Shown: piece after piece, positions 34,849-47,099 of the stretch
Position numbering within the stretch: the stretch's first letter is position 1
How the letters are laid out: each line of letters starts with the position of its first letter
DNA from: Thereva unica
Taxonomy: Eukaryota > Arthropoda > Insecta > Diptera > Therevidae
Assembly (NCBI GenBank): GCA_949987705.1
Contig: OX465283.1
Location: 2,956,207-3,020,206 of the forward strand
DNA: 64,000 nucleotides
Direction of reading: 5' to 3'
Notes under the pieces: model-generated
What the model was told of the DNA's origin: nothing
The model's input: the letters and a program-made list of their open reading frames with translations, nothing else
The model's database searches: none
Made by a program: the position numbers and the translations under genes

Positions 34849-36375
34849 ATGACAAGTTTTACGGGAATAAAGGGTTGGTTCAGTAAAAAGAATCAAATTT
34901 CTGAAATTGGACGACCTACGAACTTCATGAGACACGTACATGTGAGTAAAAACCAAATTACTGGTGATTTAGAGGGGCTGCCCACATCATGGGTCCGACT
35001 AATGAATGCTCAAATCACACAAGATGAACAGAATAAGAATCCAGACGCCGCTTATCAGGCGGTTAAGTACTATAATTACTCGATTAAGAAGAAGGATAAT
35101 CTGGAGCCATTCAAGCCATTTATCACGGAGGAAGCTATACACGAGGAGTCTGAGGAGATTGATAAGTATGTTAACCTGAAAAGTGCCCATAAGAGCCAGG
35201 ATTCATTAGGTGAAAGCTTAGATTCGTATGAAAGTAGTGAGGATAGTTGTAGTAATGAAGCTCCGCCACCGTTGCCAGTTAAGAAGGCGATGACCTTGCC
35301 CCCAAAGCCACAAATTATGCCCAAACCAAAGATCACAAACAATAGTAAGAAATTAACAAAAGGTCTAGAGGATCTTAGAATCATCGAGGAGAACAAATTT
35401 GACACGATGATCATTAGGGAACCAGCGGACGAAGATGACTCAATATTAAGAAGGTCCAAGGAGAAGCCATTGCAGAAATCCGATGAGGAGGTATACAAGG
35501 AACTAAGGGCAATTTGTAATTTAGACGATCCGAAAGAACGATACAGAACAAAATTAGAGCTGGGAAAGGGTGCTTCCGGGACGGTCTTTATCGCCACAGA
35601 CATGAAGACCGAACAGGAGGTGGCTATCAAAACGATAGAACTGAAGAATCAGTCTTGTAAGGAACTAATACTAACCGAAATTCGGGTGCTAAAAGATTTC
35701 AATCATAAAAATTTGGTTAATTTCCTTGATTCGTATCTGCTCGAGCCCGAAGACCAGCTGTGGGTTATTATGGAATACATGGACGGCGGACCATTAACAG
35801 ATGTTGTGACAGAAACTGTGATGAAAGACAGACAGATAGCTGCAGTATGTCGAGAAGTTCTTTATGCAATAAGTTTTCTCCACTCTAAGGGCATCATTCA
35901 TAGAGATATTAAATCGGACAACGTCCTTCTGGGCATGGACGGATCCGTTAAAGTCACTGATTTCGGTTTCTGTGCGAATATTGAAGGAGATGAGAAGCGA
36001 CAGACTATGGTTGGTACTCCATATTGGATGGCACCAGAGGTAGTAACTAGGAAAAAGTACGGAAAGAAGGTAGACATATGGTCGACTGGAATTATGGCGA
36101 TTGAAATGATCGAAGGGCAACCGCCGTACTTGAATGAAACTCCACTTCGTGCTCTGTATCTAATTGCGGCGAATGGACGGCCAGATGTTAAGAGTTGGAA
36201 TAAACTATCACCAAATCTTCAGGATTTTCTTAATCAATGCTTAGAAGTTGAGGTCGAACGACGTGCAACTGCCGACGAACTGCTAAATCATCCCTTCCTT
36301 GAGGACTGCTGTGAACTTAAAGCTCTTGTGCCTAATATTAAAGCAGCCAAACGAGTGCTGCAAAGACGAACATGA
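34849..36375 (+). CDS. Pak3: p21-activated serine/threonine kinase, Pak3-like
   Basis: A 508-residue PAK-family kinase in one exon; these kinases act below Rac/Cdc42 on actin and adhesion. CRIB region at about 16-33 ([17 protein letters not shown]): P23, F26, H31 and V32 are kept, but the first CRIB histidine is arginine (R28) and the closing glycine is serine. A proline-rich stretch lies at 139-160, with PPPLP and KPQIMPKP. Kinase domain about 233-484: glycine loop GKGASG (239-244), VAIK lysine K261, HRD 351-353, DFG 371-373, and activation loop [14 protein letters not shown] with T386 as the expected activating site. The short inhibitory region and overall length fit the compact insect Pak3 better than Pak1 or the mbt/PAK4 group. 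The start is the first ATG of the frame (ATCATGACA). A lack of coding introns is notable for the family. Confidence 0.9.
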   Translation: MTSFTGIKGWFSKKNQISEIGRPTNFMRHVHVSKNQITGDLEGLPTSWVRLMNAQITQDEQNKNPDAAYQAVKYYNYSIKKKDNLEPFKPFITEEAIHEESEEIDKYVNLKSAHKSQDSLGESLDSYESSEDSCSNEAPPPLPVKKAMTLPPKPQIMPKPKITNNSKKLTKGLEDLRIIEENKFDTMIIREPADEDDSILRRSKEKPLQKSDEEVYKELRAICNLDDPKERYRTKLELGKGASGTVFIATDMKTEQEVAIKTIELKNQSCKELILTEIRVLKDFNHKNLVNFLDSYLLEPEDQLWVIMEYMDGGPLTDVVTETVMKDRQIAAVCREVLYAISFLHSKGIIHRDIKSDNVLLGMDGSVKVTDFGFCANIEGDEKRQTMVGTPYWMAPEVVTRKKYGKKVDIWSTGIMAIEMIEGQPPYLNETPLRALYLIAANGRPDVKSWNKLSPNLQDFLNQCLEVEVERRATADELLNHPFLEDCCELKALVPNIKAAKRVLQRRT

Positions 36376-36510
36376 TTGCGACAACAGAAGTCCTGAGGCT
36401 GTGAGTTTTAGTGCCTTTTTTTTAAGAAAATCTAAATTTTATCCACTTAAGCTCATTTCAATATATAAAAAAAGAGAGATGATAAATGGTAATCCCTTGC
36501 AAATATCCAC

Positions 36511-36516
36511 AATAAA
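36511..36516 (+). promoter_or_regulatory. Polyadenylation signal of the PAK gene
   Basis: AATAAA 136 bases after the stop codon, followed by a T/G-containing stretch. Confidence 0.6.
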
Positions 36517-37389
36517 GTCTGATTGCTAGTGCCATAGAGACAAGCGACCGCCTACTACACGCCGCTCAACTCAAGACGTTTTACTCTTAATTGAATGATT
36601 CCCGTCATTTCATAGAAACTTTTCCTAGATTTTTTCTTCATCTTATTGTTGTTGCTGTTGCTTTTGTTGTTATCATCATCACATTCACAAAAGCATAAAA
36701 TTAATTTGTCTAAAAAGCACATACCAACCCGTGACTCATCGTCATCACAGCAACAAAATACCGCTGGCGTGTAGGAAGCCTTTAAATGTCGAAATTTATT
36801 ATGCTCCTCGCGCTTTTACTTTAATTTAATGAATTATGTTTACGTTGCAGTTTATGCTCTCAATTTCCTCCTACGTAAATATACACGGCTGGTCGAAAGG
36901 AACGAAGCCGCATACACTGTAGAATCGATTTAAGCCAGGGGATGTGTGCTCATCACCCAACTAAGGGTATGTGGCTCAATTATATTTTTCTGCTCCCACT
37001 ATTCCGTTTTCAGAGAGTGGCTCTTCGCCATTGCAGACTTTGTAGACGGACAATGCGTGATAATTAATGCATGGAAGTTAATTGAGGAGAATATATCTGG
37101 ACTGTTATCACTTGTACGACATCACGTGCATACCGGCAAGGTCAAAACTGAATATTAAATTAGAATTTTCTTTATGTTATGAGTAGCGTGATTTTTATGT
37201 AGATGTATAGAGCGTAGTTTGAAGAGGTTTCTTGTTTTCTTTCTGGTCTTCTGGGACTTGAATAGGTTCTACGGAGTTTAGGATAAATTGTTTGATGATA
37301 AATGCAAATGTAGTAGAGATAGTTTGCACAGAATTAATTGGGATCTATTTGAATTGACTTGAAAGTGGATAGGAAAGTAGATCATACAT

Positions 37390-38000
37390 ACGTCTGCTGT
37401 TAGGGCGTCTTTCTATCTTTTAAGTTCTTCACCCAGATTTTTTCAAGGATTTGTCTCAGTAAGCACTGGTCGGTTGTCAAGCGATTCTTGCTGAAACATG
37501 CTTGATACTTGCCTGGGATCCTTTCTGCGCATGTTTCTAATCTATCCGTAGCACTATAGCCTATTACTGCCTTTGGCTTCCTTGAGCAGTTCTCTCCATC
37601 CCATTGATTCTTGGCTAATGCTCTCCTTCAGATACGTAGGCCTAACTTAACTCAGTCCTTATAAAGGGAGTCTCTTCTTGGGTCGACCGCCATATTTCCC
37701 TTTTTACCAGAGACTCGATTTTGCGCTATTTTTGGAGGATCGCTATCATCAACAGCGTCGCTTATCACCTTCTTCAACATAATGCTAAATAGGTGGCGTG
37801 AAAGCGCTTAACGTTGTCTCAGGCCTCTCTGTCATACTTTCTGAGAGGTCTCGTTCAACTTTAACTTTGCATCGCGCTACCTTAATTGTCGCTTTTGTTA
37901 TTTCGATCAGGTCTTTTGGAAACTGGAAGTGAGCCATAGCTCTTAATATTTCCTTAACTTTCAGGCTTTCATAAGCTTGCGTAAAGACTATAAATCAGGG
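37390..38000 (-). mobile_element. Degenerate LINE RT fragment
   Basis: Minus-strand reading with breaks: YAQAYESLKVKEILRAMAHF (F-x-K-A-F-D-S family block), FPKDLIEITKATI, RCKVKVERDLSES and pieces like NQWDGENC...IGYSA. The spacing matches the GLRQGD-type LINEs with a C-R-V-R-V..LS motif. Heavily mutated. Confidence 0.5.
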
Positions 38001-38204
38001 GTGGGTGATGTAATTCATCCTTGCCGCCAGATTTGTAGGATGAAAACTTAAAAGCGTATTACATTACATTTCACCTGGTCTCTTAAAAATGCTCAAACGT
38101 CGTATATTGCCTCACATTCTCAACTCCTGCCTTACGGTATCAAAGTTTCCCTCGACTTGGAAGCCGGTTTTAATCATGCCCATTCCCAAGTGCCCTTCTT
38201 CTAC

Positions 38205-38591
38205 CAGTCCGCGGTAGACTAGGGAGTAAGGCGTCTGGCTACCATCCCAGAGGTCCCGGGTTCGAATCCCGGCAGTCCTACGGTCCTCCGCCATTCCCAC
38301 CTACATAACTTTCCTTCTTTCTTCTTCCCTCTTTACATTCCTAATTCCTCCTGTCATAGCCTTCCTAAGCCCTTCCCCGCTCCAAAGGCGCATGTTATCG
38401 GTTGGTTGATGATATTCGACTCGTTTCAGGCCCCGATGTCAGAGTCGCGTAAGGGTTGGGGAGTACGTGAAATAAAAAATATCGCGGGTAGGTTGTGGCA
38501 ATTCCTTCCTTCCCGACTAGAGCTGCTATTCGACATTGCAGTCTATACGAAGAAAATAGGTAGAAAATAGGTTGTCCACAGTATAAAAAAA
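38205..38591 (+). mobile_element. tRNA-derived SINE, copy 2
   Basis: Same head (GCGGTAGACTAGGGAGTAAG, GGTTCGAATCCCGGC) and same body as the copy at 28686, with a deletion removing the CATAACACTCCAGCGAGTTG part. It ends in GTATAAAAAAAA. GGTAGACTAGGG/GGTAGTCTAGGG and the B-box are well kept. Confidence 0.8.
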
Positions 38592-38794
38592 ATATCGTCA
38601 GTTTTTATTTATTGCATCATTTGTACCTTTCAATAAATTCAAATTAATGTGAATAAACGACTCTGAGTTCATGTAACGGTCCGCCCCTGTTTTCTTTTCA
38701 TTTTCCTTACAAGCTTTTCATTAAGCTATATAAAACTCGAAATTATAATTTCCTCGTCGTCATCCTTCATCCTCTCTTGATGCAACTAAAGCGG

Positions 38795-38935
38795 ATAGAG
38801 ATCTCAACGAACGTTTGATAAACCCACAAATACTTATGGACGTATTTCCAAATGCCAACGAACATTCGGTAGCCAGCGCTGAATGTTGTTCGTTGGCCAT
38901 CGTTGGACCGGTGTGTACGCGGCTGAAGACCGTGT
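38795..38935 (+). mobile_element. Solo right end of the 45435-type MITE
   Basis: Matches the last 135 bases of the element at 45435-45930: CAACGAACGTTTG, ACTTATGGACGTAT, TTCGTTGG and ACCGGTGTGTAC occur in the same order. The left part is missing. Confidence 0.55.
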
Positions 38936-38939
38936 CGTA

Positions 38940-41785
38940 CTTCAATCTTTTCTGTTACTGCACTAGAATCCTATTTTTTCCAGTGGGCTAGAATCTAGTT
39001 TAAGTGAAATTTATATTGTTTCTTTCTTCATTATTTTTAATTTCTCTTCATTGAAAAGCACTCAACTCAAGATTATGCTAACTATATAAGAAAATTCCGG
39101 CGGTATCAATTCCAGCGTAGTTTAGAATTGGTCTAAATACTTTGTTGGACTGACTCAGTAGTTCGTTTGACAAACAATACAAGTCGACACGAGGGTAATC
39201 CCTGTACGCTCATATGCACGTGGGGAATCCGCTGAGATATACGAAGTGTAATTTGACATTTATTGTGATTCCATGAACCGGGGTAGAGTATTCGTTAAGT
39301 TTACGGAAACCTTTTCCGCTCAAATTAACTGGATGGTGTCCAGTCGACTGATTTGCAATCCCAATTTCAAACTGGTTTCATAATAAACACGCGCACAACC
39401 AGCTTGCAATTAAAATGAAACCTTTTTCCACAAACGATCACAACTGATTTTGGATCAATCGGTGTTCTGTGCTACATAGTTTTAGTCATGAGGTTTTGAC
39501 TAGTACTTCTGATGAAGTGCAACAACGCAACTGATCTCGCTTCCAACTGGCGCGTCACAGTTAAAACTAGTTTCATATCGGCCTCGTTTCTGTCGACCCG
39601 TGTATGGGTTTCAACTTCCGTACACTCGCGTGTGCAACTGGAATTGCAAATCAGTCAACTCGTATTCATAGGGCTTAAATCTATTTTTATTATTACTTTG
39701 CAATATTGTCTAGTCCCGCATTACTGGTTCCTCAAAAATGGTGCATTTCCCCGTTTTCGGGATTGGATTCCCTAACTACAACCAAGTTGCCAATGCCAAA
39801 TTGGTTCGGTTCTGTGATTGGTGTCTTAAATTTTCCTTCTGTCCGGGCTATTGCTTCTTTCCGTCTATTAGGCACTTCTTCGGTATTACATAGTTGTGTC
39901 AAAAAGTCATCTAATAAACATCACATATAAAATTGAAAAAGATCACATCATCTCTCACAAAGGATTTAGTGATAATTCATGGATATATAAATTTGTTTAT
40001 TTTCAATCCATTTATAACCCTTCCGTCCATTTCCATCTGTTAATAATAAGCGTGTTAGCGAAACTTTTCAGTAACTTTTAACTCTACCTAAAAGTCTTTA
40101 ACAAGGAAAATCTTGCTGAGTTGTGCAATGAGTAGTATTAGACATACATTATATCTTCACATGCGAACTATCTTCTTGACCAGTTCACTTACTTACAAAC
40201 ATTTAAAATATTTTATATATTTATTTATTTTCCGAAATTTCGATAGAACAGATATCGTGAAAAGTTTCCCAGATTAATAAATAAAAAAAGACAGCCTTTA
40301 TGCAATACCGTATTTACAACAAAGTCTAATCTAATCTGGTTTGTAATCTCCTCCGTGCACGATATCTTATCAATTTATTTTCAGTTTAATGAATTTCGTT
40401 TTATCTTTCCTGTCAGCCGAAATCTATTTAAAATTTCCAATTTCAGCATATAATTAAAGAACGGCACCACAATCTATGGCACTAGCAAATCAATATCAGA
40501 CTTTGTGACGTACATAAAAATATAAGTTGTGTTCCCCGAAGGAAAGGTGGACGTTATTATTTTGAAGAAACTCCGAAGGAGTGGTGGATTTTATTGTAAA
40601 ACAACAACAGAAAACATAATGAAATTTTAAACGAAATTAATGTTGCAATATTGAAAAACGAATTAAAAAGTTTTAATGGAATTTAAAGTAATATAGTATA
40701 CTAATTACTATGGAGCATTTATTTTTTGTAAAGTCAAGCAGCAGCGCTTTGAATTGGTTGGTTTCTTTTAAATGAAATATAAAACTAAATGATATTTTTT
40801 GCTACAAAGAAGTAATGTTTGTTGAAGTTAAAATTGAGATTACACTTGCTTTACAAATTTTATTTTGTTACATTTTGTGTATGCTTATGTATTTTTAATA
40901 ATTTGCAGAAAAACTTCATGGAAAATATTGAAAAAAGTCGGACTTAATACTCATGGGGTTAAATTTTCTGATCGCTATTCAGTTGTATAAAATCTTGTCT
41001 CCATTGTCTTTACTGGCACGCAAAACTTCGTCAGTGCAGCGTTTAAGTTAGCACGCCAGCGTACTTCGCGAAAAACATGCAGGCAGAATTTCTATAATAC
41101 CCCAGATTCACCAGCCGAACTGCGGAAGTTCGAGCCAATTGGTGTACTGAACTTAAATTTAAGCCTCAGTTGCAATACATTTACACATAGTGAACTCAGG
41201 AATATCAAGCCTGAGTTCGCCCAACAAAACATGAAATTGAGATTGAAAGTAAAAGCTCGCTCAAAAGAGAGTAATCAGCTGGAATAATGGAATGTCATTC
41301 CAGTGAGCTTATGTATTTCTAACTTCTGGCGAAAAAGTTTCAATTTCAAGCACGAACTGAATATGCCAGCAGATGAAACCACTTATACGGATTGAAATGA
41401 GCTTTATAAAACTGAGGCCGGTGAAGGCGAGGTATTATATGAAATTGAGGCAAGTTACACGGCATAACATTTCTTCCATCAACACTTCCAATAATTCCAA
41501 TAAACCGGTTTTATAGGCAAGGGGTCGCGGGGAAGTTTGTTACTTGTGCATCCCAAAAAATTCTCGACTGCACAGAGCAACACACTAACACAATCATAAT
41601 TTCATTCTCGGGGTTGCTCGGGGGGTCTACGAAAATGACTTAAAGTTTGTACACAGCTACATAGACAATAGAATTGTTACACGAAAAAATGCAGAACAGT
41701 CAGTTTATCGTGAAATTCGTATAACACGCACAAACCGGTTTGTTACAGCAGAAAGTGTTATACCGTGTAACAAGCCTCATTAAGA
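38940..41785. other. Intergenic, repeats only
   Basis: A possible fold-back lies at about 39346-39657: GACTGATTTGCAAT on the left against ATTGCAAATCAGTC on the right. The remainder is AT-rich without recognised coding or RNA features. Confidence 0.4.
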
Positions 41786-41790
41786 CTACT

Positions 41791-42130
41791 GGGGGATGCT
41801 ACACGGAGACTCAAGAAGTCGGCCGAACTCAGATTTGAGTCTCGTTATTTAATGCTACACGAGGCTTTCTTCAGCTTAGATAATTCCTTATATATGAAAG
41901 CCTTGACTGTGTGTGTAGTAAGCGGCGTTTCTTTATTTTCATTTGTCAGAAAGAGAAGAGAAAGAAATGTGCATTTGTGTTAGTTTTCACCCAGGGAATT
42001 TCTGGATGAAAATTCTTTCGTTAAAGATTCGTCAAGCGCGCCTACTTTCCCTTCTCTTCCCTCGTTTCTTGCCGGTAAAACGGTTTCTTGCCGGTTTTTT
42101 CGTACTTCTTGAGTCCCCGTGTAGCACCCC
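41791..42130. mobile_element. 340-bp MITE with GGGG-ATGCTACACGG ends
   Basis: The left arm GGGGGATGCTACACGGAGAC then TCAAGAAGTC matches the inverted right arm GGGGTGCTACACGGGGACTC then AAGAAGT. There is a further inner ATGCTACACGAGG. No transposase. A clean target duplication is not seen, so boundaries are good to a few bases only. Confidence 0.6.
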
Positions 42131-43191
42131 ACATTAATACGTTTCCAGCGTACTTCCAGTACAAATGTAAAGGCAAGCCACTAATAAAAAAGATTTTTTT
42201 GATCGTCTCGAATGCTTGTCATGTAAACCAGGCTTGAAAGCTTGAGCTCTCGAAATTGCTTAGTCGTAGTCAATCAGTTGCTCAAGAACTTAAGCTCATT
42301 TCAACTAGGCCCGAGTTCTTCAGATTTTCAAGCTTTCGAGCCCTCAAGTTGTAATGGAAACGCACTATGTTATTGTTTCGAGAGAAGTGGGAGAATAAAC
42401 CAACTGTCGCCCGCATAACCTCACTTGATAATAATGCAGTATTCCTTCCTCCTTGAAATCTCCTCTTATTGACGAAACACTCCGCTGAATTTTGAATTTT
42501 TTAGCACGCTTGCTGGAAAAGGTTCGCCACCCCTGGCCTAGGTAATAACTGTGGGGATAAGGGTATTTCGACATGTCTTGAGGGGTAGAAAATTTTACGA
42601 GTTGGTAACCCTGTATTTTGTGTGTTAATTTCTCCGCCGCGTAAATGTGTGTGGGCTTTTCCTTCAATCCCCATGTTCTTCGTCACAACTGCCCCTGAGT
42701 GATGAATAATGTGGTCTGAACCTAGCGGACGGTGCATCTCTTTGTTCACCTGGTAGTCTGGTACTTCGCGCGTCATGGCCTTTGTCGGTTGGTTAGCGGA
42801 TTTCTCTTGTTTCTGGAGGCATAATATTCCCACGAGGCTATCTATAACAATGATTAGGGGATTTTGGGGGTATTTCGATCAGTTTCTAGCAGTGAAAAAT
42901 TGTACGAATTGGTAACCCTGATTCTTGGTCTTGTTCCTGCGCTAGACCAATGCGACCTATTCGTCTGCAAGACCAAGCCTAACATATGCCCCGCATTCCA
43001 GTAGGAATTCTAGGAAGGCCTTACCGATGGAGCACAGAAATAATTAGTCATCTGGTAAGGGGTACCCCTTATTTTCTTGGTGTTAGATAAGCCCTTATAT
43101 AACCAAAGGTAAGGTAAGGTGTAGTCCAAAATTAAATCCAAACAAGTGGGCATTTGCCCAACGACTCATTTGTTTTCGTATATTTGTAATA

Positions 43192-43457
43192 CCCCAGTGG
43201 GTTTTGTAAGCTTACAGAAACTGAAAAGAGCACTTACTAGTAAGGAGTAGGCCTTACCATACCCCTTACAGATGAGCAGTTCTGTAAGTACCCTAAGTTA
43301 AGTACTTATGTAACTACTCTAGGGAAAGTAAAAAAGTAAGGCCTTACCTATGACATCGTGTGTAAAAATAAGCCCTTCTATAAGGGATTTGGTAAGGCCT
43401 ACCCCTTACTAGTAAGTGCTTATTTCAGTTTCTGTAAGCTTACAGGTCCTACTGGGG
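43192..43457. mobile_element. 266-bp MITE with long inverted repeats and TAATA duplication
   Basis: TAATA flanks both ends (43187-43191 and 43458-43462). The left arm CCCCAGTGGGTTTTGTAAGC is matched by the inverted right arm CCCCAGTAGGACCTGTAAGC. The match continues through TTACAGAAACTGAA, GCACTTACTAGTAAG and GGCCTTACC for about 85 bases. The centre is GTAAGG/CCTTAC-rich. The element is almost a full palindrome. Confidence 0.82.
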
Positions 43458-43490
43458 TAATACTCAAACACACACACATATATGCACAAC

Positions 43491-43610
43491 TCAGCTTACC
43501 GGACTGGTTTCGTCGAGTTTTCTTGGATTTAACGAAACTGAACTCAATCCACGCTTCCATAGGCGCTTAATCTGAGTAAACTCAGGGTAAACTCTGCATG
43601 GAAACTCAGT
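43491..43610 (+). repeat. Dispersed repeat, GGTAAACTCTGCATGGAAA family, copy 2
   Basis: Inverse match to 27389-27495. ACTCTGCATGGAAACTCAGT is followed 40 bases later by a second, slightly changed ACTCTCATGGAAACTCAGT, suggesting an internal duplication or a nested second copy. Confidence 0.6.
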
Positions 43611-43669
43611 ACATGTCTGTATCCATGAAGTATAACTCGGGTTGAACTCTCATGGAAACTCAGTAATTG

Positions 43670-45430
43670 ATGCTTTCGAAAGGCCCATACTCAGGCACTG
43701 GATTCACCTAACGCTCTATTTAACTCTGCAGCCCTTCCCCCTTATTTGCTCTTTTTTGAGGTCATTCTATCATTGATTACGATTAAAACCAATCACCTGA
43801 ACTATAATACTTTATCAATATTTTCCATTCTAGTTTCACAGCCACGTGCAATAAACAAACGGAAGCGCAACTTTGCCTTATCTCAAACCAACCTGTAACT
43901 CAATTTTAAATTTTCTAAAAGGTGCAATGATTTGAAACTCATTCCAACGTCCGCTGCTTGACAATATTCCAAGTGCAGTATTTTCTTTTTTTTTAATATT
44001 AAATGAAGTAGTTTTAAAAATTACTGATTGTAAACGCACAAGGCATCACTAGCGGTAAGATTGCGAACAATAATTTACAACTTGAAGCGATTTTTATTGC
44101 TTATAAAAATGTTTGAAGAAAAAACAAAAATGCTTTTACGAAATTTGTAATTGTAAATTTAAAATTAAAAAAATATCTTAGAAGGAACTTCATTGAAAAT
44201 GAACTCTATATATACATAAAGATACGAGATAATTGTGTAATTCAAGAACCGAGCATTGATAATAATTTAAGGCGATTTTTTATGCATAAATAAATATATT
44301 CCATTTCATACAATTATTATTAAATAACAAAAACTATGAATTTTATACGTGTGTGTGTATTTTATACAATGACAAAATAAAACATTATTGTAAAGAAACG
44401 ATGCCACAATTTTCCCTCATTATTATCTACACTCTAAGTAAAATATTTTTTTTTTTTGTTTTTTATTTTTAAGTTATTTACTAGGATATTATTAATATTG
44501 TTTTATTTTTATACAAATCCAAGTCCGTGGACTAAGCAACAGCAAATCGCACAACAGTCATTTGTGGGCGCGAAGAAACACTCAGAAACGAAACGTTTTA
44601 CTTTGTTGTAATTATTCAGCTTATAAACAATATTCTTTTCTTTTCGTTTAGTAATGAATTAAGTTCGTGTTATTATGAAATTCAATAATGTTTGTATTAT
44701 TTACTCTTCTTTTGTAAATTGATTTTTCTTCATTTTTTACATGCATTACATACATTTTATATAGGTACAAGTTTTATTGCTTGATATGTAAAGATTTTTT
44801 TAAGACAAATTTATTTTTTGTGAATTTCCATGTTTTAATTAATAAAATTATTATATTCACTGCAAAGGGTGTGTTTTATATTTATTCATTATCTTTTTAC
44901 AGAATATTAATTACGTGAGATGATTTTTCGATCCCGTCCCTCCCTCCTTGGTGAGATGTCGTGAGATTTGGCTCGACCACCTCCCTCCATAATCTCACGT
45001 AAGATAAATCTCTTATTTACACTAGAAACACGCATTTACGTGCGTGAACCCAGCAAGTCGGGCCGTTCCACGGGTCGCACCCTCCCGGCTCTAGGCTAGC
45101 CGGCGACTAAATAATCCATTAACCCAGTTTTCTCGATAACACCGATATACTCCTATCGGCGTGGGAGACCAAGATGAAAAGGCGGCTGAATTCACGGCCA
45201 GAATTTGCACCGTATCCACTCAGAACGGAAAACAAGGAGTGAACTAGACCAAAAACCAACCACACTCGCGTTCGCGGGTGCTCGTGGTTGTTCACGGCGT
45301 GAGTCTGGAGCTGACTCAAATTCTAACATAGTTTTAAGACGTCTTTTACACGTTCATACAAGCGTCAATCAATTCCATCAGTCTTGAATGATGAAAATCA
45401 AAATGTTCAGATAATTATATTAATAATATC
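43670..45430. other. Intergenic AT-rich stretch
   Basis: Very AT-rich from 43980 to 44890 with no coding signal. At 44910-45005, ACGTGAGATG on one side and CATAATCTCACGTAAGAT on the other frame a C-rich centre, probably another DNA-transposon relic. Nothing else recognised. Confidence 0.4.
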
Positions 45431-45434
45431 CTTA

Positions 45435-45930
45435 TGCTGCGTGCACACCGGGCCAACGAAGGCTAGCGAATCGGATTCGCTGGCGTTCGTTTTTTCTGGA
45501 CGGTTTAACGAAAGGCAACGAAGATTCGTTGGCGTTCGCATGCAACCCGTAGCGTGGCGGTAACATCAAAGGAAACAAGCCATTTAAGCGAATGTGGTGT
45601 GGGGCGAATGTGGTCGAAGTTTAACCAGCAATTGACAAGCTCGAAGGCCGAAATTTTAAGAATTTGGCGTTTATGGATTTTGTTGCATTTTATAGAAAAG
45701 ATATTTTTAGTGTCGTTTAAGATAATTACATTGAAGCACCTTGTGAAGTTAAGTGCTCAGAAGTGAAAACATGAAGGAAAATAGAGAGTGGACTCAAGAT
45801 GACTAAACCGAATACCCGTCCCAACGAACGTTTGCTAAACCAACAAATGCTTATGGACGTATCTCCGAACGCGAAGCAGTCAACGTCGAATGTCGTTGTT
45901 GGGCTTCGTTGGGCCGGTGTGTACCCAGCA
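45435..45930. mobile_element. 496-bp MITE with TTA duplication, PIF/Harbinger-like
   Basis: TTA on both sides (45432-45434 and 45931-45933). Inverted ends: TGCTGCGTGCACACCGGGCC followed by AACGAA on the left, TGCTGGGTACACACCGGCCC followed by AACGAA (inverted) on the right. The interior contains GAACG/CGTTC words but no long ORF. A partial relative is at 38795. Confidence 0.75.
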
Positions 45931-45989
45931 TTAGACGATAGGTTATCTGTTGGTCATTGCAGTAGCTGCGGTAAACTGACAGCAAAACC

Positions 45990-46290
45990 TATCTTTTAAT
46001 GGAACCTAACGGATGATCTGCGATGGAATGATCACATATTCGAAATCGCCTTGGTTTTAAGAGATGCACGTCCCTCCCAGTCAGCCGTTCTGCTACAATC
46101 TACAAATGTTCAGCCCCGCCTTGAATACAATTCGTACAGGCGCTCCAAAGACCATAATCTCCTTCAGTCAGCATTTCCCAACTCGTACAACATCTTAGAG
46201 CTCAAGCGCAAGGTTCATCGACATTTCCCTTCCTTCCCCCAGACCCCCCTAACCTCTTCTATTCTTCAAACCATGCTTGCTACCGAAATT
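45990..46290 (+). mobile_element. Jockey-type LINE 3' end
   Basis: Plus frames give VQPRLEYNSYRRS-like and SAFPNSYNILELKRKVHRHF, the very common C-terminal block (F-P-x-S-Y-N-L-x-x-F-K-x-x-V-x-x-H) of Jockey/CR1 elements. The tail CCCTAACCTCTTCTATTCTT resembles 29664. Confidence 0.6.
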
Positions 46291-46412
46291 CTAAGTTGAG
46301 TTTGGGCCCCTGTGCAGAAAGTAATGATTTGGCTGGAAACCTCACTTTCTACAACTCATACAAACGACTTGTCATGACACACGACACAACTATCAGCACA
46401 GGGCCCACTAAG
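46291..46412. mobile_element. Fold-back MITE, CTGTGTTGAAAGTCG family, copy 3
   Basis: The left flank CTAAGTTGAGTTTGGG equals that of copy 1. Arms are CCCCTGTGCAGAAAGT and CTATCAGCACAGGGCCC. It sits exactly at the end of the Jockey relic. Confidence 0.55.
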
Positions 46413-46502
46413 ACGACTGTTGACCCGAGTTTACACTCCCTCCCTCACCCTGCAGTTCAATGCATTTGGAAAACCGCATAATTTGTAGGCAGACTCGATA
46501 AT

Positions 46503-46595
46503 GGACCTGATCATGGTTGGCGCTTGTAGTGGCAAATGACGCGGGGACCAAAAAACGTGGCATTTTAAATTTCATGCGCCAACCATGGTCAGTCC
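46503..46595. repeat. Fold-back sequence 1
   Basis: GGACCTGATCATGGTTGGCG against inverted GGACTGACCATGGTTGGCGC, separated by about 40 bases. Non-coding. Confidence 0.5.
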
Positions 46596-46685
46596 CAATA
46601 CCCTTCCGCTTTTATGACACCCGTATGGTCCTACTTTTCGCGGTTCGCGTTAGTAAACCTCGTACACCTCGACTGTGAAACAATC

Positions 46686-46780
46686 GAAAATTCAGCCAGC
46701 TGCGCATTCTCAAGCAAAATCAAACCTGTGCAGTTGCATGACTGCGATATTACCAATTCTGCACAGCTGGCTGAATTTTC
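46686..46780. repeat. Fold-back sequence 2
   Basis: GAAAATTCAGCCAGCTGCGC on the left is matched by the inverse GAAAATTCAGCCAGCTGTGC on the right: 19 of 20 bases. About 95 bp in all, so it would form a stable hairpin as RNA or single strand. Confidence 0.6.
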
Positions 46781-47099
46781 AAATGCAGTCTCTGAGCTCG
46801 CAGATTTCCAGCCCTAACATAAAGTTGCGCCAGGTGCTCGGGCACTCCCACTTCAGAAATGAGAATCTAGCAGGGAGAATGTGTGACCACCTGTAACGCC
46901 CATGCCTAAGGATTGGGGCACAGCTGCGAGTACTCACCCAGATGGTTGCGACCGGTTCTTACTGACTAAACTCACCAACCATTTTCCATGACATTTGAAG
47001 CAGACAGGTGCAAGCCGTAAAGTGACTTCGACGAAGCTGGCAAACCAATTCACGAACTAAACAAGTAAATTATCTTTTAGATTCTACTAAAACATCTCT

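Noticed and set aside
36946..37158. ORF of about 70 codons with an acceptor-like tttcag at 37012, possible terminal exon
   Set aside because: No upstream partner exon, no recognisable motif, and the PAK gene already ends with its own stop and polyadenylation signal.
42230..42360. Possible fold-back built on GCTTGAAAGCTTGAG and CAAGCTTTCGAG
   Set aside because: The arms are offset and the match is patchy; boundaries cannot be set.
45554..45999. Two ORFs of 66-70 codons
   Set aside because: They lie within or across the 45435-45930 MITE and lack any domain.
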